A DNA stretch of 64,000 nucleotides from Kalaharituber pfeilii (taxonomy: Eukaryota > Ascomycota > Pezizomycetes > Pezizales > Pezizaceae). The notes beneath the pieces are model-generated. The model had not been told where the DNA came from and made no database searches. It saw only the letters and a list, made by a program, of their open reading frames with translations. The stretch is taken from assembly GCA_015179045.1 (NCBI GenBank), contig WHUZ01000002.1, forward strand, positions 1,736,001 to 1,800,000, written 5' to 3'. A program made the translations under genes and the position numbers. Each line of letters begins with the position of its first letter. Position 1 is the first letter of the stretch. Below, piece after piece: positions 20,584-32,534 of the stretch.

Positions 20584-21252
20584 CTATACTGCCTCCTCCG
20601 TCCTCCTTCTCCTTTCCTCCAATGCCACCCTCGTCCCATCTACAATAGCCACATGCTCCACCTTGTGAATCCTCTCCTCCAACTCCTCCAGTGACTCCCC
20701 TTCCTTAAACTCCACCTCCCTCACCAGCAATGGCTCGCCCCTATCCACATCCGCAATCACCCTATGAATCATGACCCCTGTCTTTGTAATTTCCCCCTTC
20801 TGATATGCCTCAAATGCCCTTGAGATCGCATTTGCACCGTCAAACTGCCCTGGGAGCGCAGGATGCAGATTTATTATATCGATTCCTGCATCTGCAAGCG
20901 GAGTAAGGAACGCAGGCGACAAGATGTGCATCCATCCAGCGCAGACAATCAGGTCAGGGGAGTGTGTGAGGATGATGGAGGCGAGGTCAGCGTCGTAAGC
21001 GCGGCGGGCAGCAGGGACATCTTCTTGGTGCGCACGCTTGTAGGGTACCAGATTGTGGTACGTGGTGGGGATGGAAGCATTGGCAGCGCGGGTTAGGCCA
21101 TAGGCAGATTTCTTGTTGGAGATGACGTGAATGATGGTTGCAGGGAGGGAGCGCGGGGAGGAGGTGGTGGCGTCGATGAGAGCTTGGAGGTTAGAGCCAT
21201 TGCCGGAGATGAGCACGAGGATGCGGGGGAGGTTGGAGGCAGGTGTTGACAT
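20584..21252 (-). CDS. ADE8: Phosphoribosylglycinamide formyltransferase (GAR transformylase)
   Basis: This is an intronless ORF of 222 codons, normal for the monofunctional enzyme of fungi. It catalyses the third step of de novo purine synthesis, transferring a formyl group from 10-formyltetrahydrofolate to GAR. Visible motifs are LISGNGSNLQALID (residues 13-26, phosphate-binding), DLIVCAGWMHILSP, then INLHPALPGQFDGANAI with the catalytic Asn-x-His, and GVMIHRVIADVDRGEPL with the catalytic Asp. All three catalytic residues are present. The first ATG fits the usual start of homologues. Confidence 0.95.
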   Translation of the reverse strand: MSTPASNLPRILVLISGNGSNLQALIDATTSSPRSLPATIIHVISNKKSAYGLTRAANASIPTTYHNLVPYKRAHQEDVPAARRAYDADLASIILTHSPDLIVCAGWMHILSPAFLTPLADAGIDIINLHPALPGQFDGANAISRAFEAYQKGEITKTGVMIHRVIADVDRGEPLLVREVEFKEGESLEELEERIHKVEHVAIVDGTRVALEERRRRTEEAV

Positions 21253-23735
21253 GGTGGTTGATAAGTAGTAGTCGTGGAAGCTCGGGAAGCTCGAGGATGT
21301 AGCGGTAGGGAGGTAATTGCAGCAGCTTTGCTACGGAAGGAGAAAGTGAGGCCACGGATCCGACCCAGGGTATGTTCTGTTGAAACTTTGAGTAATGGAC
21401 GAGATGCGCATTTAGGCGATTAATTGCAAAAAATGAGAAAAGAAATTGGCATTGCTTGTAACCTTACGCAGGCATACTAGTTTCTCTCGTCAAGTTTTCG
21501 GTAGCATGAAGCTTTGACAGAGCGCAATTAACAAGACTCAAGCTGCACAACGAAAGTTTGTGTTTCACGACGCAATTGCTGTGTAGTTGCCAATTGCTTG
21601 GGACTGGGCGCTGCGAGTTGATCTACAGTACCTAGTTTTTTTCGGTCGCGCAGTCGCGAGGTGGGGTGTTTCGGCACCCCTCATTTCACGTGACCTCTAA
21701 AGATTTTCATGCCCTTCGTCAAATCCTGAATCGCGGCTCTCGACCAATTAGACTATTTTAGGAAAATAGAGCGAATTTAATTTATACTAAATATTAAAGC
21801 TGATAGAAATTTTCGAGTATAAATTCTCAAGAATACATCCCCCATTGTGATGATGCCAAGAATATTGATTTGGGTAATTTTGTTACCATACGTGGTAGTC
21901 TGCACCCCTGTAGGTAGCTGCCAAGCATCTACTTCTCAGTAAGAAGTAGGTACAAGTATCAATAAGCTCTTTTCCTTTGAACTGGCGCTAGTTACGAGAC
22001 TGGAACTACAGCAGTAGTATTCGAGGTGAAAGTCCCATGCTTTACTTGTGATTTAATTCCGTAAATTGTGTTTCCTAGATTTTGTCCCACTGGAGTGACT
22101 ATAGTGATTCTGTTGTCATGTGACGAGACATGATCCACATAATAAGGCACATTGAGAAACAGAAAGGCGTTTTAATGCCAGTGACATGTTTCGTGAAGGA
22201 AGAATAAAGAGGCTTTTCTCTCAATTGGTGCTAGTTACGAGGCTGGAAATAGTAGTATCACAATGATTAAGGGAGTAACGTCCAAAAAAGTATCCAGAGC
22301 TAAAACGCCGCCAAACAACAGTCAAAATAGCTGCCAGAATGACGGTCAAAACAGCTGTAGAACAATGGTCACAACAGTTGCAGAAGACGACGCGGCAGGT
22401 TGTACGTATATCTTATGCGATTATTAGCTAACTTTGGCAAGTAGTGTAACCCAGAACTGGATTAGTGCATACCGTATACTGTATTCTGCATGATATGCAG
22501 TAGTCAGGTGTCCGAATACTTTTCAAACTAGCCAGTATCTGGAGGGTTCATTCACAACTCGGGACTTTCACATTGATAGCTGCACTCGGTGTAGCGTGCG
22601 ATTGCAGGAGCTGCAAATAAGAGTTCTGTTTTTCCGATCAAGCTTTGCTCCAAACTCTCGAGACTTTAATCCCAAAAGAATCTTGAGGGGCTCGGAAAAA
22701 GAAATCATGACAGTCAGTGACATGGAGCGGGTCGGTTGTGAATATGACTACTGTAGATGGGGTCAATCGGCACACTTCTACTCTTCCTGGGATTATGGCT
22801 CACTATATTAGAGCTGAAGATAACAATTATTTAAAGTGATATGGACAAAAATGAAGTGTATTTTGCTCACTTGGGAGCTCTGTCTCTTCTATCTAACCTC
22901 TCTAGATCATGCCCGTTAATACTTCTCTTCAGCTAACCTATTCACTGCTCAGTTTCGTCAATCAGAAATCATCCCATCTAACTGGCCGTTTCAGACAGCC
23001 TGTTCTTCAAATGGGCCCAGCTCGTATTCTTGTATGACATTATGTGAGGAGTTCGTTTCCTACGTAATTATCATGAATAGATATTCTTCACACAATACTG
23101 CATCACTGAATTATGTGACAGTAGAAGTGGTGCATACAGTATGAATACTTGCAGAGTGTTGGGAAGTAATTTTGATTATGCAATATATATGCATTACATA
23201 CTTTATGCCTTTTTGAACGAGTGAGTAGTGTAGAGAACCTTGCCCAATTGGGTAACTTACCTGATCGGGTAGGAAGATGGCTGAAAACTTCACGCAGCTA
23301 TCTAAATCTTTTGACACTAAAAAAACGTTATCTACGGAGAAAACCTTTTTAAATCTGTCATACCCTATTGATCTAGCCAACTTGATAGGCCAAGCAGGGA
23401 AAAATATAAGTTTAGAATAGGTGCTTTCAGTTACCCCTGAACCTCTGTCCAGATTCCAAAACAACTTGATACACACCAATTCAATCTGTTCGACGGGATA
23501 CGCCCCACACCCTTTGGCATAACACTGACAAAATGATATAGACATTTTATTTCTCTTTAATTTTCATTCCCTCCTTTAATTTATTGAAACATCCGGCCGT
23601 AAAAGCAGTAGCACAGCAAAACGCAAACACCTATCAATCATGCGGGCCATAGTATGCCAAATCGAACGCCAGTATTCCACCCAGTCATCATGACAATAGA
23701 AGTGTTTGTCACTAACACATAAAACAAAGAGATGT
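21253..23735. other. Intergenic, repeat-like stretch of 2.5 kb
   Basis: No gene is supported. Two diverged direct repeats share GCTAGTTACGAG and CTGGAA (about 21958-22024 and 22205-22262). Near 22508-22537 a stretch GTGTCCGAATAC...CTAGCCAGTA resembles one end of the hairpin MITEs at 3933 and 54327 and may be a decayed half-copy. The 144-codon minus-strand ORF at 23111-23545 resembles nothing I know. Short GGTCAAAA/CAGCTG-type repeats occur near 22318-22380. Confidence 0.45.
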
Positions 23736-24273
23736 CTACAATACCATAATCAATCCGATGTACTGGCCAAAAGACCTCCTCTTGATCTCCAACTCTTCGT
23801 CCCTAAGTGGCAAGCCGAAAGCTTGGAACAGTCCATTGATCTGATTATCTGTTGATTGCCATATATAAACATAATGCATTGACATGGAAATAGGCTATGG
23901 GAAACTTACTATCCAACTGCCTAAGGTGCGCGATGGTCAAAGGGAAGTGGGCCACAGGCTGGTTGTCCTGCCCATACAAAGGAAACAGTGGTATATTCTC
24001 ATGGATAATTCTAGAATTATTGAGACGTGCATACGTGTTTATTTCACTAAGCCTTGTATCAATTATGACCATAGTTCATAATAGAACAATGAAATTAACG
24101 TACACACGGTGGATCTGTTGACTCAGCTCGTTTATAGCACGGAGAATCCTGTTCTCTGCTGCAACGGCCGGCATGTTTTGCATCCTTTCAAACTGGACCG
24201 CAAGCGACGCATGGGAATTCGAGACCTGAACCATTTCTGCTGCCACAACGTTGAATTCTGGCTGTTCTGCCAT
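23736..24273 (-). CDS. Small fungal coiled-coil protein, uncharacterised family
   Basis: Three exons, 24104-24273, 23910-24052 and 23736-23848, with introns of 51 and 61 bp, give 141 residues. The N-terminal half is a heptad-like helix (SHASLAVQFERMQNMP, then ENRILRAINELSQQIHR), and the second half has YARLNNS, PVAHFPLTIAHLRQL, INGLFQAFGLPL and a C-terminal helix ending in RRSFGQYIGL. I know this layout (N-terminal coiled coil, NS-containing linker, FP-T-L motif, GL-ALG-P, basic helix, IG-L end) from many short, uncharacterised fungal proteins, but no function is known to me. Splice phases fit at both junctions, which supports a real gene. Function cannot be stated. Confidence 0.7.
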
Positions 24274-25005
24274 TACCGTAGGACTACTGTACCAAAAGCA
24301 CCCATGGATGGTTTAGCTATAGCATCCCTGACCGGGGTTCAACAAATTTAGGCACTCACCAAAATCTGATTGTTAATCTTATTACCACTCCAATAGACTA
24401 TGCGTCGTTTCTTCGCTAATGATACCTCTGTTCCTCTCGCTGCCGCTATGGTGTATAGTCTTGTCGTGTAGATGCGAGTAAATAGCCTTCCTTATTAGGC
24501 CTGACCGGTAGCGTGCCGCTAAGGGGTGTGACGCCAAGGGACTCACGCGACACTTCTGTTGCTATGGGGCAGTGCGGGAAAGCGAGTGCACGGGAAAGTA
24601 AAGTGCATGGGAAAAGTAAGTGCAAGAAATCATATCAACAAAGGAAGGGAAGCGAATAATCAAGGGAGGCAAGGAGAACTATTTACAAGACAGCAATATA
24701 GGGAGGGCTTTATATATGTGATAGGCCCATCAGCCCAGCCCAGACCACAATACAAGATGGCGTTGACTGCAAAATTCTTTGATAATAGAAGTTATAATAT
24801 AAGCCATAGGCCTGCTATAGGCAGGCCACTCTCCTTTCTAACTTGTAAAAGGCATTCCATATTCCATCTCCGTTAATAATGCATTACCAGGTCGAGCGAA
24901 AAAAAAGTTCCCACTTTATAAAACCTCAAATGCTGGCCAGCATGGTACTTAGTGCCCGCCGTACTTTACTTTCAATTTTGATTTCTACTATGAAAAAAAA
25001 AAAAG

Positions 25006-25039
<34 letters not shown>

Positions 25040-25768
25040 GGCTTCAATTCAACTTCTGTGTCTTTTTTTCCTACATAACTACAATATATAGTTCTAGGAT
25101 TCTTACAACTCTTCTAGTAGAAGAAGCTACTACAGATGAAATAGAACAACCGTGGCCATATCCTATTTCTCTTGAGATTATATAAAACCAAATTTCTGAA
25201 AGTAATACATCCTCGTATCTACAGAAGTATCTTCTCTTTCGGGTCATAGTATAAGCAGCTTCAAGAGGATTCTTGCCCATATAAAATAGAACCTTCTTGG
25301 AGTACAGCACATGATACTCTCTAAAGACGAAATACGATTACATTGGGCATGTACTGGGCCCAGCCTTCTTGCATGCTAGTTGATAGCGCAGCGATGAGAG
25401 GTTCTACCGGTAAGTTGGTTCATGGGACTGCGCGGGGACTGTCATTAGCGCATGATGCAGGCAGTCAGAGCAGCAGCTACATATGATAACGCATACAAGT
25501 TCAGTGCATTTTGCTGTGGCATTGGTCAACTTCATTAACATAAATACTATTGAAGGTGTGAAGTATCCAACAGAAATAAAGAAAAATATTCCAGTTTCTC
25601 ATCTCACGACCAAAATCCGTCACTCTAGAGACAAGCACCGAGACAATATACTCTAAGTAGGCTACGGTGCAGGGTATCATTCCAGACCCCATTCCACTAC
25701 TCATATACTAGCATTTTATTGAAGCCGTAGCCACCCATTATAGATCTATCGTGAAAACTAATAGACTA
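24274..25768. other. Intergenic stretch with a purine-rich microsatellite
   Basis: A poly-A/AAAAG microsatellite occupies about 24993-25040. No supported gene is present. The 105-codon ORF at 24559-24876 and the small ORFs around 25500 resemble nothing known. Confidence 0.4.
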
Positions 25769-27372
25769 TTATTCATCCACCTTACCAAATATTCTTCGCA
25801 CCATCCACCCCGCAAACCCCTCCTCTCCTGGTGACCCCACCACCACATCTATCCTATTCCCCAGTTTTGGATGCAACCACCCATCCACATCCCCCACGAC
25901 CCCTTCTTCCTCCCACTCCTCAGCCATCCTTCTCGTCCTCCGATCGAAGATACACATACCCCTCGTCCACTGCCCGGCGGCCTCAACACGGATGTCCCGT
26001 CCCTTTTGAACTTTCCACTTCCCTGTTGGCGGATTCGGAAGTGTGTGCGGCGTTGGAGGGTCATGGGTGAGGATAAAGTATATCGTCAAGGGGTCATGGA
26101 GTGACAAGTGGATGTCCTGTGGGCGTCGCTTGCCGCCGCCCGCAGCGACATGCAAGTCCTCCATTTTATTGAACACCGCAGTGAGAAAGTATCCGCACCA
26201 TTGCGCGAGCGGGGAGCCGGCGGCGGCGAGAGGGGCAGTGGTGGAGGAGAAAGTGTCCGCGGAAAGAAGGTGCATGGTAGTGATGTCTAGCGGGATCAGA
26301 GTGAGGTTCAGCTTTGGTCGGGGAGGGGCGGGGGGTTGGGGTGGAGGGGGGAGAGTGTAGGAGGTGCGGGAGGGGGGGAGAGTGTGCTGGGGTGTGGGGG
26401 AGGTGAGAGAGTAAATCCGGGCGGCGGAGAAGGGGCACGCGTAGTGGTTGAATTCGGAGACAGGAGTGACGTTGCCCTCGATATAAAGGGTGCCGCCCAT
26501 GACGAGGACGGATTTAGCGCGCAAGAAGGTATCCAACTGCAAGTATAATTAGTTGCATGTAATGGACCTGGATGTTTGGGAGGAGGGATGCGGGAGGGGC
26601 GACATACGTCCTCTTCTGCAGCAAGCGCTATGTTCGTCATTGGACCCAAAGCAATGATGGTTACGGTTCCAGGTTCCTCCTCTCGCAGGATCCGAAGGAT
26701 TTCCTTGTGTGCAGGAGCATTGCTTGGATGAAAGTTCTCAGGCATGCGATGCTGCGCCGTCTCGCCCGCCTCGAGCTGGGCATTGCGGTCGAAGAGATGG
26801 GACCAGGTTTCTCTCGGGCTGAAGTGGGGGGCGGTGGTGTGCACGCCGCCGAGGCCGTCGATGCCGTCTGGACAGTCGTCAGTATAAAAGCTGATACATG
26901 TTAAGTCTGCGCGGGAAGTTATGGGAAAGGGTGCACACGGAAGTAATCTGCCATCAACTTCTCCCCCTCTAGCGGCTCCTTCGCACCCACAGCCACTACA
27001 GGTGGATACTTTGCTAACGACTCGAAGCCTGGCTTCCTCCCGTTCTCAATGCGCCACTTGCGCTCGAGTTCTAGGACATAGAACATGGCGACAGTGTTGC
27101 GGAGGGCATTCTGGACGTCAATGTTGCCGAACGTCAGGGAGACCAGGAGGACTTGGAGTTCGTCTGCAGAAGATGAGAGGGCGAGGAGGAGGGCGAGGAT
27201 GTCGTCGCATCTGAATATGTGGTAACAGGGGGAGGAAGACGGGAGTTAGTAAGAGAAGATTGGGGGTGAATGATTACTGGGAGTAACATGGAAGGAGCGG
27301 GAGGTTGGGGGGTTGGGAGTGGAATGTACAGTACCCTGGATCCGTATCGATAATGACCTTCTTGGGAGGCAT
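25769..27372 (-). CDS. Inosine-uridine preferring nucleoside hydrolase family protein
   Basis: Four exons on the minus strand (27335-27372, 26939-27210, 26608-26867, 25769-26536) give about 445 residues. The N-terminal Ca2+-binding signature DTDPGCDD is reconstructed across intron 1 and matches DxDxGxDD. Next come ALLLAL, a loop insert, HGIDGLGG, IIALGPMTNIALA (typical of the family) and, late, LHDPLTIYF carrying the His-Asp pair that also binds the site. A Pro-rich insertion near residues 240-270 is unusual. The family cleaves the N-glycosidic bond of nucleosides to ribose and base for purine/pyrimidine salvage. The exact base preference cannot be read from the sequence. Confidence 0.88.
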
Positions 27373-27713
27373 CAATCGTGTGGGTGGTTCAGGAAGAATG
27401 CAGCTGTCGAGCACAATTGGGATAGCCAGAGGTTATCTGAGTATACGGATGCCTATAGGACGGCCCTTGATCAGTACACTGACGTATCTAAGTGATCTTG
27501 CAGCCCGGATTGATATGCAAGTATGTAAATATTCTAGCTCCCATTTTATGCATATGCATATGCACATGCATTCTCGTCCCTGAAGCTTGGGCCAACTGCG
27601 GGTCTGCGCCGGGTGCGATCATCCTGACAGAATCCCCCACTCCGTCACGCCTGGTCTGGTTACACGTCACGCCATCGTTATACAGCTTGTGTGCACAGTG
27701 TGCAGCGACGTCA

Positions 27714-28280
27714 ATGGCCGCGAGAGAGGCTCAGAGAGTTTGGCGCCTCTTGCGCTGCTGTGTCCCCCAGCAGGCAGCCCGGAGGCCCCCCATCTGCGTC
27801 CGCTCCTCTCTTCAGTTCCCTCCAGCGTTCTGCGCACCGGCTGCCCCCATCCCCCGCTTCGTGCGCCGTGCGACCACCGGCTCGTCGCCGCAACACCCGA
27901 GCGCCCCTGCCTACCGCCCGGACAACCCGGGGCAGTCTCCGCCGGCGCAGAGGTATGAGCGGCCCTCATATGAGCTTACGTTCACATGCAAGCCATGCGG
28001 GGTCCGCTCTACACACGTTGTTTCAAAGCAAGCATATCACCACGGCACGACATTGGTTAGGTGCCCAGGATGTAAGGATAGGCATGTCATTACAGACCAT
28101 TTGAAGGTATTTACAGCAGTGATTGAAGACGATGCTAAGGTTGCTGAACTGACTTGACATCGTATGTAGATCTTCAACGAGAAGCCGATGAGTTTTGAAG
28201 ATATCCTGGCAGGCAAAGGGGTGGAAATAAAGAAGGCATTTCGTACTGACGAGGACACTATCGAGTTTATTGATGATTGA
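27714..28280 (+). CDS. ZIM17: Mitochondrial DNL zinc-finger protein Zim17/Tim15 (Hsp70 escort)
   Basis: Exons 27714-28106 and 28170-28280 give 167 residues. The first 60 residues are Arg- and Ala-rich without acidic residues at the start (MAAREAQRVWRLLRCC), a typical mitochondrial presequence. The zinc ribbon follows: TCKPCGVRSTHVVS, then VRCPGCKDRHVITDHLK and IFNEKP after the intron, with four cysteines in two CxxC pairs. The usual family core motif D-N-L is D-H-L here. Zim17 keeps mitochondrial Hsp70 soluble and supports protein import. The C-terminus ends in an acidic DEDTIEFIDD. The start is the ATG that directly precedes the presequence; the frame is open further upstream. Confidence 0.9.
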
Positions 28281-28477
28281 AGTACATGGCATCTTTTATT
28301 ATGTGTTGTTAAGCATACTTATGTACATTGATATTTCACTGCAAAGGCTTGGTCTTGGGATTAGAGCATTATGGGTTAATTGGGACTCGAATGCATAAAA
28401 TTGATGCTGTTCCAGTATCATCGATCAACCCCCCCCGCTACTTCAGCCTTTGCCGTACTTCTCTTCAGCAAATTTAC

Positions 28478-29446
28478 TTACCAGTGCTGCATCATTTTTA
28501 TCTCCCTCTTTCTTTCCCCCCTCTTTCGCTTCTTGCTCTTACCTCCCTCCACAAACTCTTCGTCATCTACTTCCCCAATTTCGCTGGTTCCTCCAAAGCC
28601 CATATCCAAATCCATCGCATCCCTAACAAACCCTTCGAGCACGGTCTTTCTTTTCTTCTGCTTTTCCAGCTCTTCTGTAGACACAGCGGATGATCTGCTT
28701 AAGGGAGCTAGCTTTGCTGCTTTGGCAAGATGATAGCTCTGGATTTTGGGCCAAAAGGGCTGAAGCAGGGTTGATACCTTTCCTCTTCCTCTTCCTCTTC
28801 CTTCTCATTAAAATAATTAGGCTTAGGACGCAGTAGCGGAGGCATAGCCGAGAACGCTATGCGTCATTTTCAGTTGCTGTCTTGTCCTGTTCAGGAGTTT
28901 CTTTAGTAGTAGCTGGTAAACCTTGCTTCACCGAGTCCTTGTCATCATCGCTAGACAAAGAATCAGTTTCACTGCCGTCATCCTCTGCTAAACCTGCCAA
29001 CGGGTCATAGTCCGTTCCAACGTCATCAAATATGTTGTTATCATCATCTTCCTCCACAGGTTTTGGGGTAGGCTTCGCATTTGGAAGCGCTGCTGTGCAC
29101 TCCTAGTGGTGTTCTAAATTTCTCCTTTTCACAATCGCCAGCTGATTCTTCAGTTATTTTTTTCCTTTTTACTCTTTCCCTCTTTGTCTCCTTTCTTTAG
29201 TTCCTGTTGACCTATCTCCTTGGATCTTAATCCCAGGGAAGTTACAAGAGGTGCTGCTGCAGCTTTCTTTGCGGCAGCCACTTGCTCGTCTTTTGAGGTC
29301 GGCAAGCAATTCCTCCCTCGTAACATTGTTCCCACTCTTCTTTAACTTTCTCCTTCTCTTTGGGCACTATTGACTACTGGGGCTTCCATAACCGTGTTCA
29401 ACTCAGGGGTGTCAAGAACTAGCTTTCGAAACTGGGCGTTGTTCAT
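28478..29446 (-). pseudogene. Broken RED/IK-family splicing factor gene
   Basis: Pieces of one RED-family protein occur in order on the minus strand but in several frames: MNNAQFRKLVLDTP (start at 29446), TREELLADLKRR (near 29290), KEKFRTPLG (near 29120), PVEEDDDNNIFDDVGTDYDP (near 29050), RPKPNYFNEKEEEE (near 28820), INPASALLAQNPEL (near 28770) and, in frame to the stop at 28478, SYHLAKAAKLAPL, DMDLDMGFGG-like text and a basic tail. Frame changes and stops between these pieces, plus a missing middle (the stretch with the family core between the N-terminus and TREELLADLKRR is gone), show a decayed copy. RED/IK proteins act in pre-mRNA splicing. Introns could explain some joins but not all, since several junctions lack splice sites. 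Confidence 0.75.
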
Positions 29447-30081
29447 TGAGGATGAATGTTGGAAGTGTGCGGCTATTGTGACGCAGAGTATCTGTAGACG
29501 CCAAGAACAGATCATGCGATATGCCAAGACTCCCTCTAGGGACACTTCTACTATCATACTAGTAGTATGTACTAGACAGAAAAATAAGTATTTGGACAGG
29601 GGATAATGCATATCAGGAAATGTCACAGTCAGTCAGAGCCTATTCCAATCGTATTGCTGTTCTGAACCAGGTTACTTATTACGTCACCATTCACCCGTCT
29701 AAGATTATTTTCGAATTCCCAAAACTTATATAACTAAGGCAGGCCTCTAAATGCAGAGGTTGATATTGCTAATCATAATGCTGAACTCGAGGTCTCATAA
29801 TTAGGGACTTCGTTAGCTATATAATTTCATTAGGGCTATCCGGTACGTGGATAGGTAGCAGTAGGCTGGAAGAAGGAAGGCGAGGGGACGGGGACCAGCG
29901 GGTCCATAGATACCTGATCGGGTTGGTTCATCGCAAATTACCCAATCCGGCAATCAGGCGGTTTTGATTTGTTATTGTTTTACGTCCCCGATGGTGCCCG
30001 GCCATCACACTTTTGTTGGGAGATGCAACCGCGAGCCCGGCAAGTTCGGAAAATATCAACATCGATTTGGCCACATGTGCA
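29447..30081. other. Spacer upstream of the RecQ-like helicase
   Basis: Upstream region with no supported gene. The helicase frame is open back to about 30013 without an earlier ATG, so an upstream coding exon is possible. Confidence 0.35.
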
Positions 30082-32534
30082 ATGGACAGCTTAACCAAAG
30101 TTATGCCTGAGAGTCCCGAAGTACGTGAAGGTGAAGTGAGTGAGATCGAATTGGATGCCAGTGGGTGGCCTGAGGAACGCATAGATGAAGTCAGCAAATC
30201 AGGGCAATTCCGTCGTATATACCACAGGAATACTGCGACCACAAGGCAGCTTCGAAAGGACCTTGCGGATCGCTTTGAGGCACGAAAAAAAACTTGGGTA
30301 GAAAAATCATGGCAGATTATGGCAGCTTCTGAGGTTCTAGATGGTCATGATACAGTGGTTATCACAGCGACGGGTTCCGGTAAAACGTTATGCTATCAGT
30401 CACTTGCCATCTCAGACCCTGATTCCGTGGTATTGGTAATCAGTCCGCTATTAGCTCTTATGAAGGATCAAGTTGAATCCAATGAACGCCTTGGGGTCAA
30501 GTCATGTCGCTTGACTCAGAAAACCATGAGAGATAATAAAGATTTGATTAAACGTGTAGCGGCAGGGGATTATTCCATCGTTCTTGTCGGTCCGGAATTT
30601 ATAAACAGTCAGGACAACAATTTCCGGACATTGTTAGGAACTCAAGTTACAAGGAAAAAGAAGAAAGGCAGCGTATTTGCAGAGAAGTTGAGTTGTATAG
30701 TTGTGGATGAAGTACATTTATGTTATACTTGGTAGGTGTACGCGGCACTCCAGAACCCTTGTTACGAGTACTTATGGATACCCGCAGGCGTACATTCCGA
30801 ACAGCTTACGCAGACCTTGGAGTGGTCCGTAGTTTCTTCCCGAAAATTCCTATTATGGGATTATCAGCTACGTTGTCCGAGCGCGCATTGAGTTTTGTGC
30901 ATAAGACTCTATGTTTACAGCGTCAAACTTCGTTGATCAGAAACAGCATTGACCACCCGAATGTTTTCCTGACCGCGGTACCAATTCAGTTTGGGAATAT
31001 CATGGCCCGCCGAGAACTCAATAACGTTATACCATTAGGTGCTACTTCCGCCACAGATATAAGAAAAACAATGATCTTTGTGGATTCAAGAGAAATTGTT
31101 TGCCAAGTTGTGGACCAGTTGGAAGCACGATTAGCCCCAGAGCTGCAAGGATGCGAACTTATCATGGATTTTTCCACTATTATAAGTGAGGAACGCAGAG
31201 AAATGACTATGTTGAACTTTCAGAAAAATGCAGGTATACGAACAAGGGTCATGGTTTGCACTGAAGCAGCCGGAATGGGGGTGGATGTTGCAGATGTGGA
31301 AGTCGTCATCCAGTGGACTATTCCCAGCCATGTTAATCTAACCAGTTTCTGGCAGAGAGCTGGCCGTTGCGCAAGGAATTTAGATGTACAAGGAATAGCG
31401 ATTTTGTTCTACAACTCCGCATTGGATGCCGAAATGAGCAAGGTTGCAGGCCCAGGACTTCGGATTTATCAAAATGCATTTGACGGGCCTGAATCTAAAA
31501 CAATTTGGGATCAGATTCAAGCATTTGACGAAGGGGTACGCGAGGGTTTTGAACGCTCCGGGATTGTTCGCATTGCGAACACCACTGAAGTGGCAATGAC
31601 CGACAACAGTGATTTAGTAATTGCAGAAACACCAGATGTTGACACTGATCCAAATTCTGAGATACTCACAGAATCTGAGCCCTTAGCTGCAGATTTTGAA
31701 TCTCTAGTCCAAAATCCTGTACCCCCGGAAGCAACCATTTCTGGCGGGAAACGTGATTCTGCCACAGTTCTGAAAAACGTTGACCGAGCCTTGCTATGGT
31801 TTATTAATACTCATGGTTGCCGACGCCAAATCATCCTTCAATATCTGTCTTCTGATCCTGAGGAACTTGCTCCAGCAACAGACCCCAGGTGTTGCGATAG
31901 ATGTCACTTACGACTAATCCCCGGGATCGACTATGCGGAAACCATAGGACCCATCATGCTACCGCCACCAAACGTTTCCGAAGTGTATACTGCTCCTCCG
32001 AGAAAAACGCCCACATCTAAAGTACAACAAGAAGCTGTGAAATCTGCACTGCATCAATTTCGCAAACATCTGTCCTCAGTATATGGTTTTGGTGCAAATT
32101 CTTTTAGTGACGAATTTGTATTTCTGAGTGATGATGATATCAACCGTATATCAAGGTGTTGTACAGATGTGTTTGACCTTGCTTCTTTACAAAAAGTACT
32201 CACAGGAAAGCGGGAAATTCTTTATTCACCTTTAGGGAAGCATGTTGATGCTCTACTAACCCTACTCAAACATGTTCTGGCAAATATCACTGTGGCCGCA
32301 AAGCCTACCCGAGGACCGCGGGTAGGAGTCTTAGAGGTTGCGGAAACCTCAGTGCAGTTTCCGCAACCACCAGAAATGCAGTTTCCGCAACCACCGGAAA
32401 CTCGAACGCAGTTTCCGCAACCACCGGAAATGCAGTTTCCGCCTCGTCAGAATACCATCGAATCGGTCAACCCAAGTATCGTTGCACCCTTGCTCCGTCG
32501 GTTTTACCCCACCCAAAAGAAGCTCTCGAGTTAA
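30082..32534 (+). CDS. RecQ-like superfamily 2 DNA helicase, divergent fungal type
   Basis: Exons 30082-30731 and 30788-32534 with a 56-bp intron give about 798 residues. Helicase motifs are in order: ATGSGKTLCYQ (Walker A), SPLLALMKDQ, VVDEVH (DEVH box, just before the intron), MGLSATL (motif III), FVDSR (IV), VCTEAAGMGVDV (V) and QRAGRCAR (VI, with a final Arg as in arginine fingers). A DPRCCDRC-type cysteine cluster (near residue 610) could bind zinc. The C-terminal part has three repeats of QFPQPPE. This type is found in many copies in fungal genomes and is often linked to mobile or subtelomeric DNA, unlike the single housekeeping RecQ. The frame is intact after splicing. A DNA substrate is inferred. 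Confidence 0.82.
32335..32445 (+). repeat. In-frame short repeats encoding QFPQPPE units
   Basis: Tandem units of about 24-30 bp near 32355-32440 share CAGTTTCCGCAACCACC and encode repeated QFPQPPE motifs close to the C-terminus of the helicase. Such repeats can expand or shrink without breaking the frame. Confidence 0.65.

Noticed and set aside
28478..29335. Four small separate genes on the minus strand
   Set aside because: Their translations are consecutive pieces of one RED-family protein in different frames, so they are fragments of a single broken gene.
30720..30787. Frameshift or stop in the RecQ-like helicase
   Set aside because: The break is a consensus 56-bp GT-AG intron whose removal restores the helicase text, so it is not a mutation.
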